In this document: in pieces, positions 1-9,073 of the stretch
How the letters are laid out: each line of letters starts with the position of its first letter
How positions within the stretch are numbered: the stretch's first letter is position 1
DNA from: Gyrodactylus bullatarudis
Taxonomy: Eukaryota > Platyhelminthes > Monogenea > Gyrodactylidea > Gyrodactylidae
Assembly (NCBI GenBank): GCA_012064415.1
Contig: SSNU01002987.1
Coordinates: 1-18,045 of the forward strand
Length of the DNA stretch: 18,045 nucleotides
Direction: 5' to 3'
The notes under the pieces: model-generated
The model's input: the letters and a program-made list of their open reading frames with translations, nothing else
Database searches by the model: none
What the model was told of the DNA's origin: nothing
Made by a program: the position numbers and the translations under genes

Positions 1-552
1 ATGAATGCTTCTCTTCTTAATTTACGAAACTTACACCCATTTAACTTAATTTACCAGTTTGTGGTAAAAACCTATGAAAATTTCAGACAAAAGTTGAGTG
101 ATTATCAGAAGAACACGAATATATTTCTAAGTTACTTTTTGAAAAAAATCGAGCCAACAGTAAACGAAGGTCGACATTTATCAGTTTTCACAACTGATGA
201 TAAGGATATTTATAGAGTTGCAAAAACCAGCACTGCAATCATCTTCAAAATTGTTGATATGAAGAAAAGAGTTTGTTTGTGTAATCTTCAATTTTCGAAC
301 GGATTCCCTTGTCAGCATATGATTGCATGCATTTTTCACCGAGAAAGACGTTTGGAAGATTATTTTGAAAATTACTTTAAAAATTCTCAGCTTTTTGAAG
401 CATTCTCCCAAAATTTTTATTTCTGTGATGTGGAAAACTTGGAAATGAAAAAATTGGAGTCCCTCGACAAAACTCGTAAGAAGCCCAAAGAAGAGAAGAA
501 TAAGATCAGATGCAGAGAAAATTTTTTTGTAAACATTAAAATGTATATGTAG
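1..552 (+). CDS. MULE/FAR1-like transposase, C-terminal SWIM zinc-finger fragment (probably 5' partial)
   Basis: The 183-residue frame contains a SWIM-type zinc-binding signature, C92-x-C94 ... C104-x-H106, inside the context NGFPCQHMIAC. This CxCx(n)CxH arrangement is typical of the C-terminal part of Mutator-like element transposases and of FAR1-type proteins derived from them. In those families the domain follows the catalytic DDE core and is thought to help bind DNA or protein. Residues 12-75 fit the helical linker usually found before SWIM. Residues 116-140, rich in aromatic and acidic positions (DYFENYF), fit the segment usually seen after it. A basic tail (157-170) ends the frame, but no CCHC zinc knuckle follows. 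The catalytic core is absent. Full-length proteins are several hundred residues, so the ATG at base 1 may be an internal Met and the gene may start outside the window. It could also be a decayed remnant or a 3' exon. The family call is inferred from motif pattern only. Confidence 0.62.
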   Translation: MNASLLNLRNLHPFNLIYQFVVKTYENFRQKLSDYQKNTNIFLSYFLKKIEPTVNEGRHLSVFTTDDKDIYRVAKTSTAIIFKIVDMKKRVCLCNLQFSNGFPCQHMIACIFHRERRLEDYFENYFKNSQLFEAFSQNFYFCDVENLEMKKLESLDKTRKKPKEEKNKIRCRENFFVNIKMYM

Positions 553-786
553 AAATAAATTGATTTCTTGTGAAAGCAAATAGTATTTAAAATAATTTAA
601 ATTTTATTATTATTTTTTATTTAAATTTATTCAGTTTAGAATATTACATGTGTAATTTGATCATAATTGTAATTTATTATAAATTATAATTCTACATGAA
701 ATTGTGATAATTATAATAATAGGATTATAGCTGGTAAAAGGGTCCATCTAATTAACATTTAGCCCTTGAAAAAATTAACCAATCAA
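553..786. other. Extremely A/T-rich stretch with an A/T hairpin
   Basis: There is no gene here. Bases 665-676 and 680-691 can pair as a 12-bp stem (one G-T wobble) around a 3-base loop. Near 678-698 the minus strand carries a relative of the 20-bp motif found at 787-995 (CTACAT at 692-697). A looser plus-strand relative begins near 649. The motif array may therefore start in this stretch. Confidence 0.5.
554..559 (+). promoter_or_regulatory. Possible poly(A) signal AATAAA after the transposase stop codon
   Basis: AATAAA begins one base after the TAG stop at 550-552 and is followed by a long A/T-rich stretch. The position suits a 3'-end signal for the upstream frame. The hexamer is also expected by chance in DNA this A+T rich. 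Confidence 0.3.
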
Positions 787-995
787 CATGTAGAATTTGA
801 TAAATCTATGTAGTATTTGTAAATTACAAATTGTAATTAAGACCATGAGATATGTAGATAATGAAATGTATATGTAGATTACGTAATTAATGGATCACAC
901 CATTTTAAAAGTGATAAGTTATCATGTAGGAAGTGATAATATACCGGGATAGACCATGTAGATTTTGTAAATATACATGTAGTTTTTGATGATAT
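787..995 (+). repeat. Array of degenerate 20-21 bp motifs (YATGTAG core), subterminal-repeat-like
   Basis: ATGTAG occurs on the plus strand at 788, 808, 852, 872, 924, 956 and 977, seven times in 195 bases. Aligning the following bases gives an approximate unit YATGTAGWWTTTGATAAATW. Six copies form three pairs spaced 20, 20 and 21 bp apart, about two helical turns; the pairs are separated by longer gaps. Such dense, degenerate, same-orientation motifs next to a transposase gene are characteristic of the subterminal regions that some DNA transposases bind. The link to the neighbouring SWIM fragment is inference from proximity. Confidence 0.6.
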
Positions 996-1149
996 CCCTA
1001 AAAACTTTCAGCCCAAAATTGGAAAATTCGCGGTCAGATGGAAATTTGAAAAATGATTTTCTTGTAAAAATGATAGATTCCCAACTTCATATCAATCAGC
1101 TTTAGATGATACATTGAATGTGTAAACTAAAAGAGAATTTTTTTGGTAG

Positions 1150-1443
1150 GAAACATGGCCAATGATCCAATTGTCACCCACAAATTTTCGATGGATCAGC
1201 CATCCGAAGTCCAAACACATAATAAATTTACATCTCTTGTTAATTCGAGTAAGAGAAACTGAGGATTTCATGACCAATTTGATGTCAGAGGCCCAAAAAA
1301 TCTTTCATACCCATCATAGATCGCTCATTATTCAGCAACTCAAGTTAGAAAAACTGACTCACTTTGCCAAGCATTTCAAGTTTTCGATAGGATTCCACTT
1401 TTCCGAAGCCGATTTCATTCTGAAAGATGAAAAGTTGAATTAA
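1150..1443 (+). CDS. Unrecognised frame, possible 3'-terminal exon
   Basis: A continuous frame runs from 1150 to the TAA at 1441-1443; the first ATG is at 1162 and gives 93 residues. An in-frame TAG at 1147-1149 closes it upstream. That TAG sits in a T-run followed by GGTAG, which would serve as a splice acceptor with AG at 1148-1149. The product is basic and rich in His, Lys, Leu and Phe. A likely amphipathic helical stretch spans residues 35-70, and there is no signal peptide, membrane segment or motif I know. A 61-codon frame overlaps it on the other strand, so the openness could be chance. It may be a decayed exon of the neighbouring transposon or of an unrelated gene. I do not assign a function. 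Confidence 0.25.
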   Translation, partial: ETWPMIQLSPTNFRWISHPKSKHIINLHLLLIRVRETEDFMTNLMSEAQKIFHTHHRSLIIQQLKLEKLTHFAKHFKFSIGFHFSEADFILKDEKLN

Positions 1444-2164
1444 ATTCAAGAATGCTAAATATTCACAAATTATTCATTCTTTAATTTTATAAGTGTATTT
1501 ATTTAACAAAAAGTTAATAATTTTAAAATAATAATACTAATATTCGATAGAAAAGAATCTTCACAATAGAGTTAGAGAGAGAAAGAGAATACATTTCTCT
1601 CTGGAAATACTTTTCAGCTGACCCGAATCTGTACACTTACAGAGAGCAAGTGGATGCTACTAAAGTCTTGGCAAGAGTAAGAGAAATAAATGAATGTAGT
1701 TGTTGATATTTCTAGATGAACTCTCTGTTCTTCCTTAGTTGGTGTGTGTACATTGGAGAGACTGATCTGTTTTACATTCACAGAGCAGAAAAAGAAAGTG
1801 TGAAGAAAGAACCTACTTGGAAATGGCAAATGAAGAGAAAATGCAAACATAGAAAGAGAACTCTTCTAGTGTTTTATTCTTTTGCAATTTCAGCAAGGTA
1901 TTAAATAGAGGTTCTAAAAGAAATACAGATTGTAGAAGAGTGGAGATTTTTTCTGAGTTCAGATCGAAACATATTTACAAAATCTTAATGAGGTATTTGC
2001 AGATATGGTGACAGTTGTAGGCCAAATTACAATCTTTGTTACTTTTTTACATTGAATTTGAAGACCCCTTAATTTTAATTCATTTTTGGTCCCTTTTTCC
2101 TGTGTTGAAATTTAATAACTGCAGTCCTCCCTATGCTGGATGATATTTATTTTGCAATTATGGC
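1444..2164. other. Non-coding stretch with a GA/CT hairpin
   Basis: I find no convincing gene here. Bases 1576-1584 (AGAGAGAAA) and 1594-1602 (TTTCTCTCT) form a 9-bp stem around a 9-base loop. CCCGAATCTGT at 1622-1632 recurs at 8182-8192. Two open frames on opposite strands overlap at 1716-1850; both look like by-products of the purine-rich composition. AATTACAATCT at 2025-2035 resembles the end of the inverted-repeat unit at 2165-2372. Confidence 0.5.
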
Positions 2165-2372
2165 TACAATCTTGTAAAATCTGATTTTAATTAAGATTTT
2201 TATAATAAGTCATGATTTGTATTTACTCGAATGAGGTGAGGTCGATTCAATAAAATTTATGATATTCTTAATTGATTCGGAAAATTAACTTGATTTAAAT
2301 TTGAGTACACTTAGGAATAGTCCTGAATGAAAAATTCAATCAGCTACCAAAAACAGATTTTACAAGATTGTA
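2165..2372. mobile_element. MITE-like unit with perfect 19-bp terminal inverted repeats
   Basis: TACAATCTTGTAAAATCTG at 2165-2183 is exactly reverse-complementary to 2354-2372. The 170 bases between them are non-coding and A/T-rich. A 208-bp non-coding unit bounded by inverted repeats fits a miniature inverted-repeat transposable element. No clear target-site duplication flanks it, so the outer limits or the interpretation may be wrong. A partial third copy of the repeat end occurs at 2025-2035, which favours a dispersed family. Confidence 0.4.
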
Positions 2373-2504
2373 ATTGGAAGCACTATGATCTTTTTGAATC
2401 AGATTTTCATGTCAAACTAATATCAAATATATTCTGAATACACCCTGAAAGAATCTGGTCAATCGGGAAAAATGAACGATTCTAGGAAATGGCATATAAG
2501 AAAA

Positions 2505-2566
2505 TATTTGTCTTTATGTAATATATAACTGTATTATTTATTTAAAACCTTTATTAAAGACAAATA
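2505..2566. repeat. 12-bp inverted repeat with a 38-base loop
   Basis: TATTTGTCTTTA at 2505-2516 pairs with TAAAGACAAATA at 2555-2566. The intervening bases are A/T-rich and non-coding. Soon after, CAACACA (2584-2590) and TGTGTTG (2598-2604) form a second, 7-bp stem. Neither is followed by a T-run or sits behind a gene, so I do not call them terminators. Confidence 0.45.
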
Positions 2567-5500
2567 ACAAATAATTTGATCACCAACACACGTAGCCTGT
2601 GTTGATTTATGAGGCTTTAGTTGTTTGAGCAAGTGTCTATGGTTATTTGAGAAAAACACGAATAAACACGTTTACTTATTTTATAGTGTTATCTTGAGTA
2701 GATGAAGGACTTGGGATTCAAAGGATTTCCATAAAGCTTAAGCCTGCTATTTACAAGTCGCTAATTATTAACCTTTAAAGGTCCATTGAGTCATCTATAG
2801 GACAGGTAACTCACTTGTTCACTAATTCTGTTTTAAAGAATTTATCAACCTATGACAATTTAATAAAGACTCAATTTTGAAAATCCAAACCCTAGTAGTC
2901 GTAATGGAATAATCTTGAGTTTTTTCGAGGTTCAGTCTAGAATGACAAAAGAAATAATCGTAAATATGTTCAAATTTACAATGACAAGTGGTGAGAGGAA
3001 CGTTAAAGATCTTTATCAGGAAAAATAGAAATTTCCAGGTATGTATTTTCAATGAAATGTCCATCAAAAAAACATTCAAATAGCATGATAAAATCAATAA
3101 AATGTTTACAAAGGTGACGAATTGTTTTATGAGGAGATACTGGCTAGGCTCTCTTTCGAAAGGGAACCAATTTTAACGCTGATTTTAAGGGAAATCGTTC
3201 GCTCTTCTCTTTGTATTCTTTATTCGTTTAATCAAGGAGAATTACTTCTTTGAGGGCAGGACAAATTGAGAATTACTCATTATCGCAATAAAAGAAATGA
3301 GAGTCTATAGAATAGAATTCGGAATACAATACAGCAGTCGAATCAAAATAGAGCATATCGAGTTTGCATATAAAAGCCTAGGGGTACGGATTTCCATGTG
3401 ATTAGTAATCCTGTATTACACGCTATAGCATTGTATTTTTTAGGGATAAATTTCTGAGTAACACATAATGACAAAATTCCCAACTTCTATGCTTACTTAT
3501 TTATCAAATTAGTGATTCTTTTGAAAAAACACTCTATACACTCTTTGGGAGCACTTAGTATGCAGTAAGATAAAATGTTAGAGTTTTATGGAAATAAAAC
3601 CAGGTAGGCGAATATTTGATGCTGAGCCAAAATTAAGAAGAAACAAGCAAATATGTTTACCTAGTTCGTATTAAGAAACCCAGATGATGGCTGGTTAGAG
3701 ATCAAGGTTTTTAGCAAGTGTGCAGTGCTAATCACACGTTGAACAAATGGGAAATTTGTCATGCCACAATCTTTTCCCATTGCCCTTAAAGAAGAAAACT
3801 ATAGAATAGGGGATCTGTATATAGAAGCAGAAATATCCATTCACGCACACGCCATGCCTCAGTCTACCCCCGTTACTTTCTTGTCACAAGAATAATAGAG
3901 AGAGCAATAATAAAGTAAATATAGTTATTTCTTATTAATAATCACATGATATCATGCATTCCTTGAAAAAAAGAGAGAAAGATTGAGGTGCAATAATTAG
4001 AATAACTTGGAAAGGTAAATAAACTATAGAATAGATTTCCTATGGAAAAAACATGAGAATAATAAATTCTTATTATTGTGCAGGTGATTTATTTTGAGCT
4101 GGGGTCATCCAAGTTCATGAGATTTCAAAAGAGCGAGAAGATGCCAGGGTTTTCTCATTTATAAGGCCATATATGCCAGAAAAATAAGTTTTTAGAGAAA
4201 AAAATATTACTGAATAGAGAATTTACTACAAATTCATATAATCCATTAACTCGGGACTTCAATCTCTTTCGATTCGTAGAAATGCCTTTATTATTAAGAA
4301 CTGCTTTCTACATTTAGACCAAAAAGTTTGAGCAATGATAAAACACATCTAAGAATAATTAATGATGAGCTAGATGAAAAGCCTAGGTTATTGGAGATTA
4401 ATCTATCGAATTGAATAAAGGATTAGAAATATGAAAAAATGGAACCTTGAATTAATAAAGGAAAAAATCAATAACAGATGTCTTTTTGTAAAAGAAATGC
4501 TAGTGTGTTCCAAGAAAGGAGGGAAGAATACAACACGAAAGGAGTTAAATACGAAAGAGACGAGTTAAATATCAGGAATAGTATTACAGGATTTGTGTAG
4601 ATGAAAATGCTATCATTTCGATCAACAATAAAAGAGAAAGATTGAAGGAAAAACTAAATTAATGGGATTAGATTGAGGTAGGAACATTAAAAGACATCAG
4701 TCATCGAGTGTGTGTGTGAGTTTTATCTTGTCCAAAGTCGAAAAGAAAACAAAAAATCAATGCTAGCTCACAAGAGAGATGAGAATTATGAATTGGGAAT
4801 TACCCCTACCTCCTCCACCCCGTAGTATTTCCTTCCTATACTCACTTCTTGTACAATTCATCTTCTTTATTCACTCTAATCAACTATAAGGCAGTGTTTA
4901 GAGACAGTCTATCTTGATTGCTTCAACAGTTAAGACAATGAACAAGGAGAAAAATGTTCAAGTAACAGAAGAGAATTATAACACTAAATTATAATCTTAA
5001 TCTTGATCAACAAAAGATTGGAAATTTTGACTCAGTCGACCATGGAGTTGTGTTTTAATGTAATAAAATAAAATAACAAAGCTTTGGAAAATTTTGAACA
5101 AGAGGGTTAATACTTTTCATAAAATATACAATTTGTTTATTTATGCTTATATTTTGGATGATACAAATCATTTTGAGCATCTAAAGAACAATTTATATCT
5201 CAAAGAAGTAACCCCTATCTATTATAAGTTACAGTAACTCCAGTACTTGATCAGATTGCTAGGAACGACTCATTTTTTAATAACTCTTGATCTTATAGTC
5301 GAAAAAATGTCAAAAAAAATTCATTCAATCAATTGACACGACGAAAAACAATACTTGATCCATGGAAAAAGTACCATTTTGTAAATTTAAGATCCTGTGA
5401 AATTTATTTCACAGAATCTCTGGCCAAGTGAATAAAACTTTGAGTAATTGGACCATGAGAAATGTATTTCTTTTCAAACTGTATTCCATAGATAAACTGA

Positions 5501-6520
5501 GTAGAAAATGTACAATAAAAGTATGAGAGGAATGTTTTTTTTTCATAATTAATTCATGAGAGATAGAATTTAAACCAAAAGAATCAATATCAAAAGATGA
5601 GAAATGATCTATTTTTAGATATACTTAGTAAAATATACCTTACAAATGAAAGAGATAGCTACTCTACATGACTGCCCTAATGATGCCAGAGCTTAATCTA
5701 TTTTATTTAGGATCATTTAGGTATAAATATATTAGGGAGAGGGAGAGAAAGAAACTGTATCCTATTTTTGTATAGTATAGATGGAACATCAACTTGGAAT
5801 TGGTTACTATTTTTTATCCTAATGCGTACATTAATATATAATTTAATAATCAGGTTAGTATGTCTGAATAAGAGTAAAACCCCAAGGATAATTCTTACGA
5901 TTATTGCTTAAAAATTCTCATGTCTAGCCAATCCAAGTTTTAGTAACATGAGGTAAAACTCTATTGAACATTCAATGTTCAGAAAATACTTAACCCATTC
6001 GATAGGAAATCTATTAATGCACAAAGATCTCAGCTCAAAAACGTGTATTAATATTTGTTTAAAACGTTTATTTTTTGAAAACGATATCTTTTAACAAGTA
6101 ATCATAACTGTATAATTCAAATTCAATGCAATCATATAAATTTCATCATCAACTAAACCTAATAAAGATATTCTATTTTTGGATCATCAACAAATGACCC
6201 AAAATAACTATATATTCGTAGTCAGCTTATTCTCAAACTAAAGAATTGAGGTTATCCGAGGACCCGGAAGAGTCACTTTAAAAACAATGGGAAATCGTTA
6301 TTTTTTGCTCCTTCTGTTATCTAATGAGGAAATGGAAGAAAATCAAAACTAAAAATAAATAGAAGCAATTAAAATGAAGAGGATGTAATAGACGAAGGGG
6401 GAAAAATAAATTTGGTTAAAATACCCAGCAATAATAACGTAAGGGATATTTGTTAAGGGAACAGGAATTTCTGCTGAATTCTAGACACTAATTCATCTTG
6501 GCTGGAAATTTTCTTCTTTT
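2567..6520. other. Long non-coding stretch, no recognisable gene
   Basis: Nearly 4 kb has only one open frame over 60 codons (2822-3097, minus strand). It encodes a 91-residue Phe/Leu/Ile/His-rich product with no motif I recognise, most likely chance. Small features are: CTTTCGAAAG palindrome (3153-3162), CATGATATCATG palindrome (3945-3956), CTATAGAATAG at 3305, 3799 and 4024, a C-rich pyrimidine patch near 4802-4820, a hairpin at 5391-5418, a 21-base all-purine tract at 5734-5754, and TGAACATTCAATGTTCA at 5965-5981. I see no RNA gene. Introns of a gene outside the window cannot be excluded. Confidence 0.55.
5391..5418. repeat. Tight hairpin (11 of 12 pairs, 4-base loop)
   Basis: CTGTGAAA (5395-5402) pairs perfectly with TTTCACAG (5407-5414) around TTTA. 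The stem extends outward through one mismatch to GAT/ATC (5391-5393 with 5416-5418). It is isolated in non-coding DNA and no function is evident. Confidence 0.5.
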
Positions 6521-6540
6521 ATCATCATCATCATCATCAT
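6521..6540 (+). repeat. (ATC)n trinucleotide microsatellite
   Basis: Twenty bases of uninterrupted ATC repeat, between six and seven units. The mirror tract has exactly the same length, although such tracts change length readily. Confidence 0.9.
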
Positions 6541-8190
6541 GATTTCCCGAGCCCAAGATTTCTCTATCGATTGGCAACAACATTCCTTGTGATGGGATTC
6601 TGTCTTGCAAGGGATCATCACATGTGTCTTCCTTATATAACAAGACTTGTTCATTTTTTATACCCAAGGACTCAATTTAGCATATATTAGTCCTCAATCA
6701 TTAGGTGGAGTATCATCTGAGATTTCTGATAACTGAGAAAATTTTGCTATAAGACAGTTTCTTTCCTAAATCTAATGATATTTTTGGTTGAATATTCGGG
6801 CTATAATTCCACGAATATTTGGCATCTTTCTTATTCAAAAACAAACAACATTCTGTCTTTAAATCTTTCGAGATTATCAGACAATCAGAGATCAGTTGAA
6901 GAATAGGCCAGATGATGAAAACGATAGAAATTTATCAATCTCTCTGTATAATCAGACAGGAAGATCACACTTTGTACAATTTGATGTTTATCATATTTAG
7001 ACATACAATGAATTCCAGTGAGGTTGCTTTTTAGTTTTCTATACTGAGTTCTACTTGCATTTATTCTAAATCTACGATATATTCGATGGTATATAGTCAG
7101 ATGATTAGAAGGGGGGGGGGGAATTATAACGAGATTGTCTTGTGCAATCACATCAAAAATATCGACTGATCGACTAATAAAAAGTTCTATAGTCCTATCA
7201 TATACAATCAGTGTGTATATAGTGTTACAGGGTAGAGCTTATTTAATAGAGAAGAAGAAAATATACATACATGTAAGCAAAAGAGAGAACATGTGATTCA
7301 AGAAAAAAAGACACAAGCTAAATTTCTTCTATGCCGAACTATATAGAATTCATCTCTACTCTCCTCTAATTTTTGGGTATTTTACATAAGATACTTGTTT
7401 TTATTATAATTAATAAGGGGAGGTAATAAAAAATTCATTTCTCCATAGGCATAGGAGTTATGATTCCCCCCAGAAGAATTTAATTATACATATGTTCGCG
7501 TGGCAGAACAAGCGATTTTTTAATATATTAAACACAGCGGCAGATGAAATATTCCCTTTCTATAGCCATTTCCTCATAAGGTGTAAATTAAGACGACAAG
7601 ATCAAAGAACCTTTTAGATTTGGATCAACTCAAAAAATGAAAATCTGGCGCCAACTTATGGATACGCTGAGAACGATCAAGAATAATTTTGTTTGGTTCT
7701 AATCTCACCAAAAGGAGAAAAACTAGGAATGTTCTAGTGATAAGCGTTGTATTTAGGCAGAGAATGGATTATTTAAAGAAAAGACAAGAATAATCAATTA
7801 TGAGCAGTGTTACCGTCCCCTCCTACTAGTAATAGTGTGGAGTGAAAAAAGATATTTGTGGTAATAATTGAATCATCTGGTTAATTTAAAAGCCTATCGT
7901 TTTTGTTGCAGACAAAATTGAAAGGTTGTTTTATTCAAAGTAAAACTTATTTCTTTCCAAATGATAGACTAAAATAGGGGATATTCTTTACGAGTTACAA
8001 TGTTAAATTTCAAGGCCAAATACTAAATAAAAAATAATTGGTTCATTCAAGGGGGTCCGAGTAACTTTTGTTAGTATGCATTTTAGTTCAAGATGTTCAA
8101 TTACAAAGGGGGTCATGAAAAATACAAAATTGCGGTAAAAAGTAAAATAAAACAGATTCTGGTGTAAAATTTTGCGCTGATCCCGAATCT
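6541..8190. other. Non-coding stretch with an 11-base G run
   Basis: There is no recognisable gene. The 88-codon minus-strand frame at 6885-7151 runs through the homopolymer, which supplies its four prolines, and lacks known motifs; I treat it as chance. The G run is at 7111-7121. ACAGATTC (8152-8159) and GAATCTGT (8185-8192) form an 8-bp inverted repeat around 25 bases at the inner end of the stretch. Confidence 0.5.
7111..7121 (+). repeat. G11 homopolymer
   Basis: Eleven consecutive G in otherwise A/T-rich DNA. Runs like this are error-prone in sequencing and unstable in evolution, so the exact equality with the C11 run of the other arm carries information about how the palindrome formed. 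Confidence 0.95.
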
Positions 8191-8415
8191 GTGCTCAGAT
8201 CTGTAAAATTCACTATAATTTCTGAGATAATTGGAAAAAACGATATTTCCCAAAATTCCAAATTTCCCAAATCTTTAAAATTAATTCTCGCAAAAACCGT
8301 AAATGTTATTGTATTAATTGTTTCGCAACTAGATGAGAAATTAAATTCTGCGTCGATTGATATGACTTTTGTAGGGGTGGAGTTTTATCGGCTTTCGGAA
8401 ATTAACGCCAAATAA
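8191..8415 (+). CDS. Small unrecognised frame (74 codons)
   Basis: This ATG-to-TAA frame encodes 74 residues rich in Ile, Lys, Ser and Val. A hydrophobic patch lies around residues 33-46, and there are no cysteines. I recognise no domain. It overlaps a short inverted repeat carrying the CCCGAATCTGT motif that also occurs near 1622, so it may lie inside a dispersed repeat rather than a gene. The ATG has no notable context, no poly(A) hexamer lies close behind the stop, and no neighbouring frame could belong to the same transcript. Chance openness is the leading explanation; a repeat-derived remnant is second. Confidence 0.12.
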   Translation: MLRSVKFTIISEIIGKNDISQNSKFPKSLKLILAKTVNVIVLIVSQLDEKLNSASIDMTFVGVEFYRLSEINAK

Positions 8416-8972
8416 AGGTATTGTTCGAATTTTTGGGTTTTTTTGTTGAATTTTCACCATGTTTTAGAGAACAAATAGACTTTCCGAAGAGATTTTTTAA
8501 AATTTAAAATTTTGTGAGCTTTCCGAATCTGCCATTGGTTTTTGGTTATCTAATTTAGAAAAGGTGTAAAAATCACATTTTTGAAATCTGTTTTTAGACA
8601 GAGTTTTTCCGTTTTTACGTTTTAAGCTCCCATTATAAGCAAAGCTTGCTTCAAAATCTAGTAGAAAAAAATTCCTTGCTTTCTGAGATAAACTAACTAA
8701 ACAATTGTTAAAAACTATTCCTTTAACTTATTTGTATTGCAAGAAAAATTACAAAAATACATTTCTAATTCTAATGCTTTTTCATTTAAGGCAATCAAAA
8801 ACTCACCTAACTTTCCAGGAATTGGCGATAATTCCAAATGACCAAGTTCATCTTCTTTAATATTAAAAGACCTTCAAAATGAGGGGCTGGATGTCTTATA
8901 AGAATGTTATTTGCATGATTTATTACTGACTAAAGTTCATCCGTTCTCAGGCACAAGGTACTAATCAACATT
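8416..8972. other. Innermost non-coding part of the left arm
   Basis: No gene is seen. The A/T-rich DNA contains CCGAATCTG at 8523-8531, another member of the motif group at 1622 and 8182. The last bases before the spacer, 8967-8972, read AACATT. Confidence 0.5.
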
Positions 8973-9073
8973 AAATAAGTCCTTGCTTGCTTTGATGGTT
9001 TACGAAATGGTGGGGCATGAGCACGATCTGTTGTTATATTAACATTAAAGTATTGGATCAATTTCTATTCGTC
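8973..9073. other. Single-copy asymmetric spacer at the palindrome centre
   Basis: These 101 bases are the only part of the window present once. They hold no open frame of useful length and do not read as a common sequencing hairpin adapter; the base composition resembles the arms. The 9-mer AACATTAAA occurs across the left boundary (8967-8975) and again inside the spacer (9041-9049). The right arm opens with AATGTT (9074-9079), the complement of AACATT at 8967-8972. A 3' end that folded back and primed on short complementarity would leave this kind of unpaired loop, both in a living cell and in an amplification reaction. Confidence 0.93.

Larger units (their letters stand above)
1..8972 (+). 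repeat. Left arm of an 18-kb inverted repeat (palindrome)
   Basis: This arm is the reverse complement of 9074-18045, with the pairing rule x to 18046-x. The innermost pair is T8972 with A9074; A8973 faces C9073 and breaks the symmetry. Checks by eye at 541-560, 2041-2100, 2165-2372, 5391-5418, 5521-5560, 6521-6540, 7111-7121 and 8941-8972 found no mismatch or indel. All open frames of about 60 codons or more in this arm have an identical partner in the other. The outer limit is unknown because symmetry runs to the first base of the window, so the repeat may extend further. I did not compare every base, so rare substitutions are possible. Confidence 0.97.

Noticed and set aside
181..579. 132-codon minus-strand frame over the transposase fragment (mirror 17467-17865)
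   Set aside because: It lies antisense to a frame with a clear SWIM signature, and its own product is a hydrophobic Phe/Ile/Leu-rich sequence without motifs; a shadow of the real frame.
1092..1277. 61-codon minus-strand frame (mirror 16769-16954)
   Set aside because: Overlaps the longer opposite-strand frame at 1150-1443, has no motif, and is too short to stand alone.
1614..1904. Overlapping 78-codon and 62-codon frames on opposite strands (mirrors 16196-16432 and 16142-16330)
   Set aside because: Both arise in a purine-rich stretch with few A/T-type stops. The compositions are low-complexity and no domain is visible.
2505..2566. Intrinsic transcription terminator
   Set aside because: The loop is 38 bases, the stem is A/T-rich, there is no T-run after it and no gene ends nearby.
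2822..3097. 91-codon minus-strand frame (mirror 14949-15224)
   Set aside because: It has cysteine and histidine residues, but their spacing matches no zinc-finger or peptide pattern I know. It is isolated in non-coding DNA.
2567..6520. CRISPR array, tRNA, rRNA or bacterial operon
   Set aside because: No regularly spaced identical repeats, no cloverleaf-like set of stems and no conserved rRNA segments were seen. Composition and gene sparsity argue against bacterial DNA.
6885..7151. 88-codon minus-strand frame with a tetraproline (mirror 10895-11161)
   Set aside because: The prolines come from translating the G/C homopolymer, whose length would frameshift any real gene easily; no motif.
8973..9073. 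Sequencing hairpin adapter at the palindrome centre
   Set aside because: The spacer is an ordinary A/T-rich sequence without the self-complementary, low-complexity stem and loop of common hairpin adapters. This does not exclude other fold-back artefacts.
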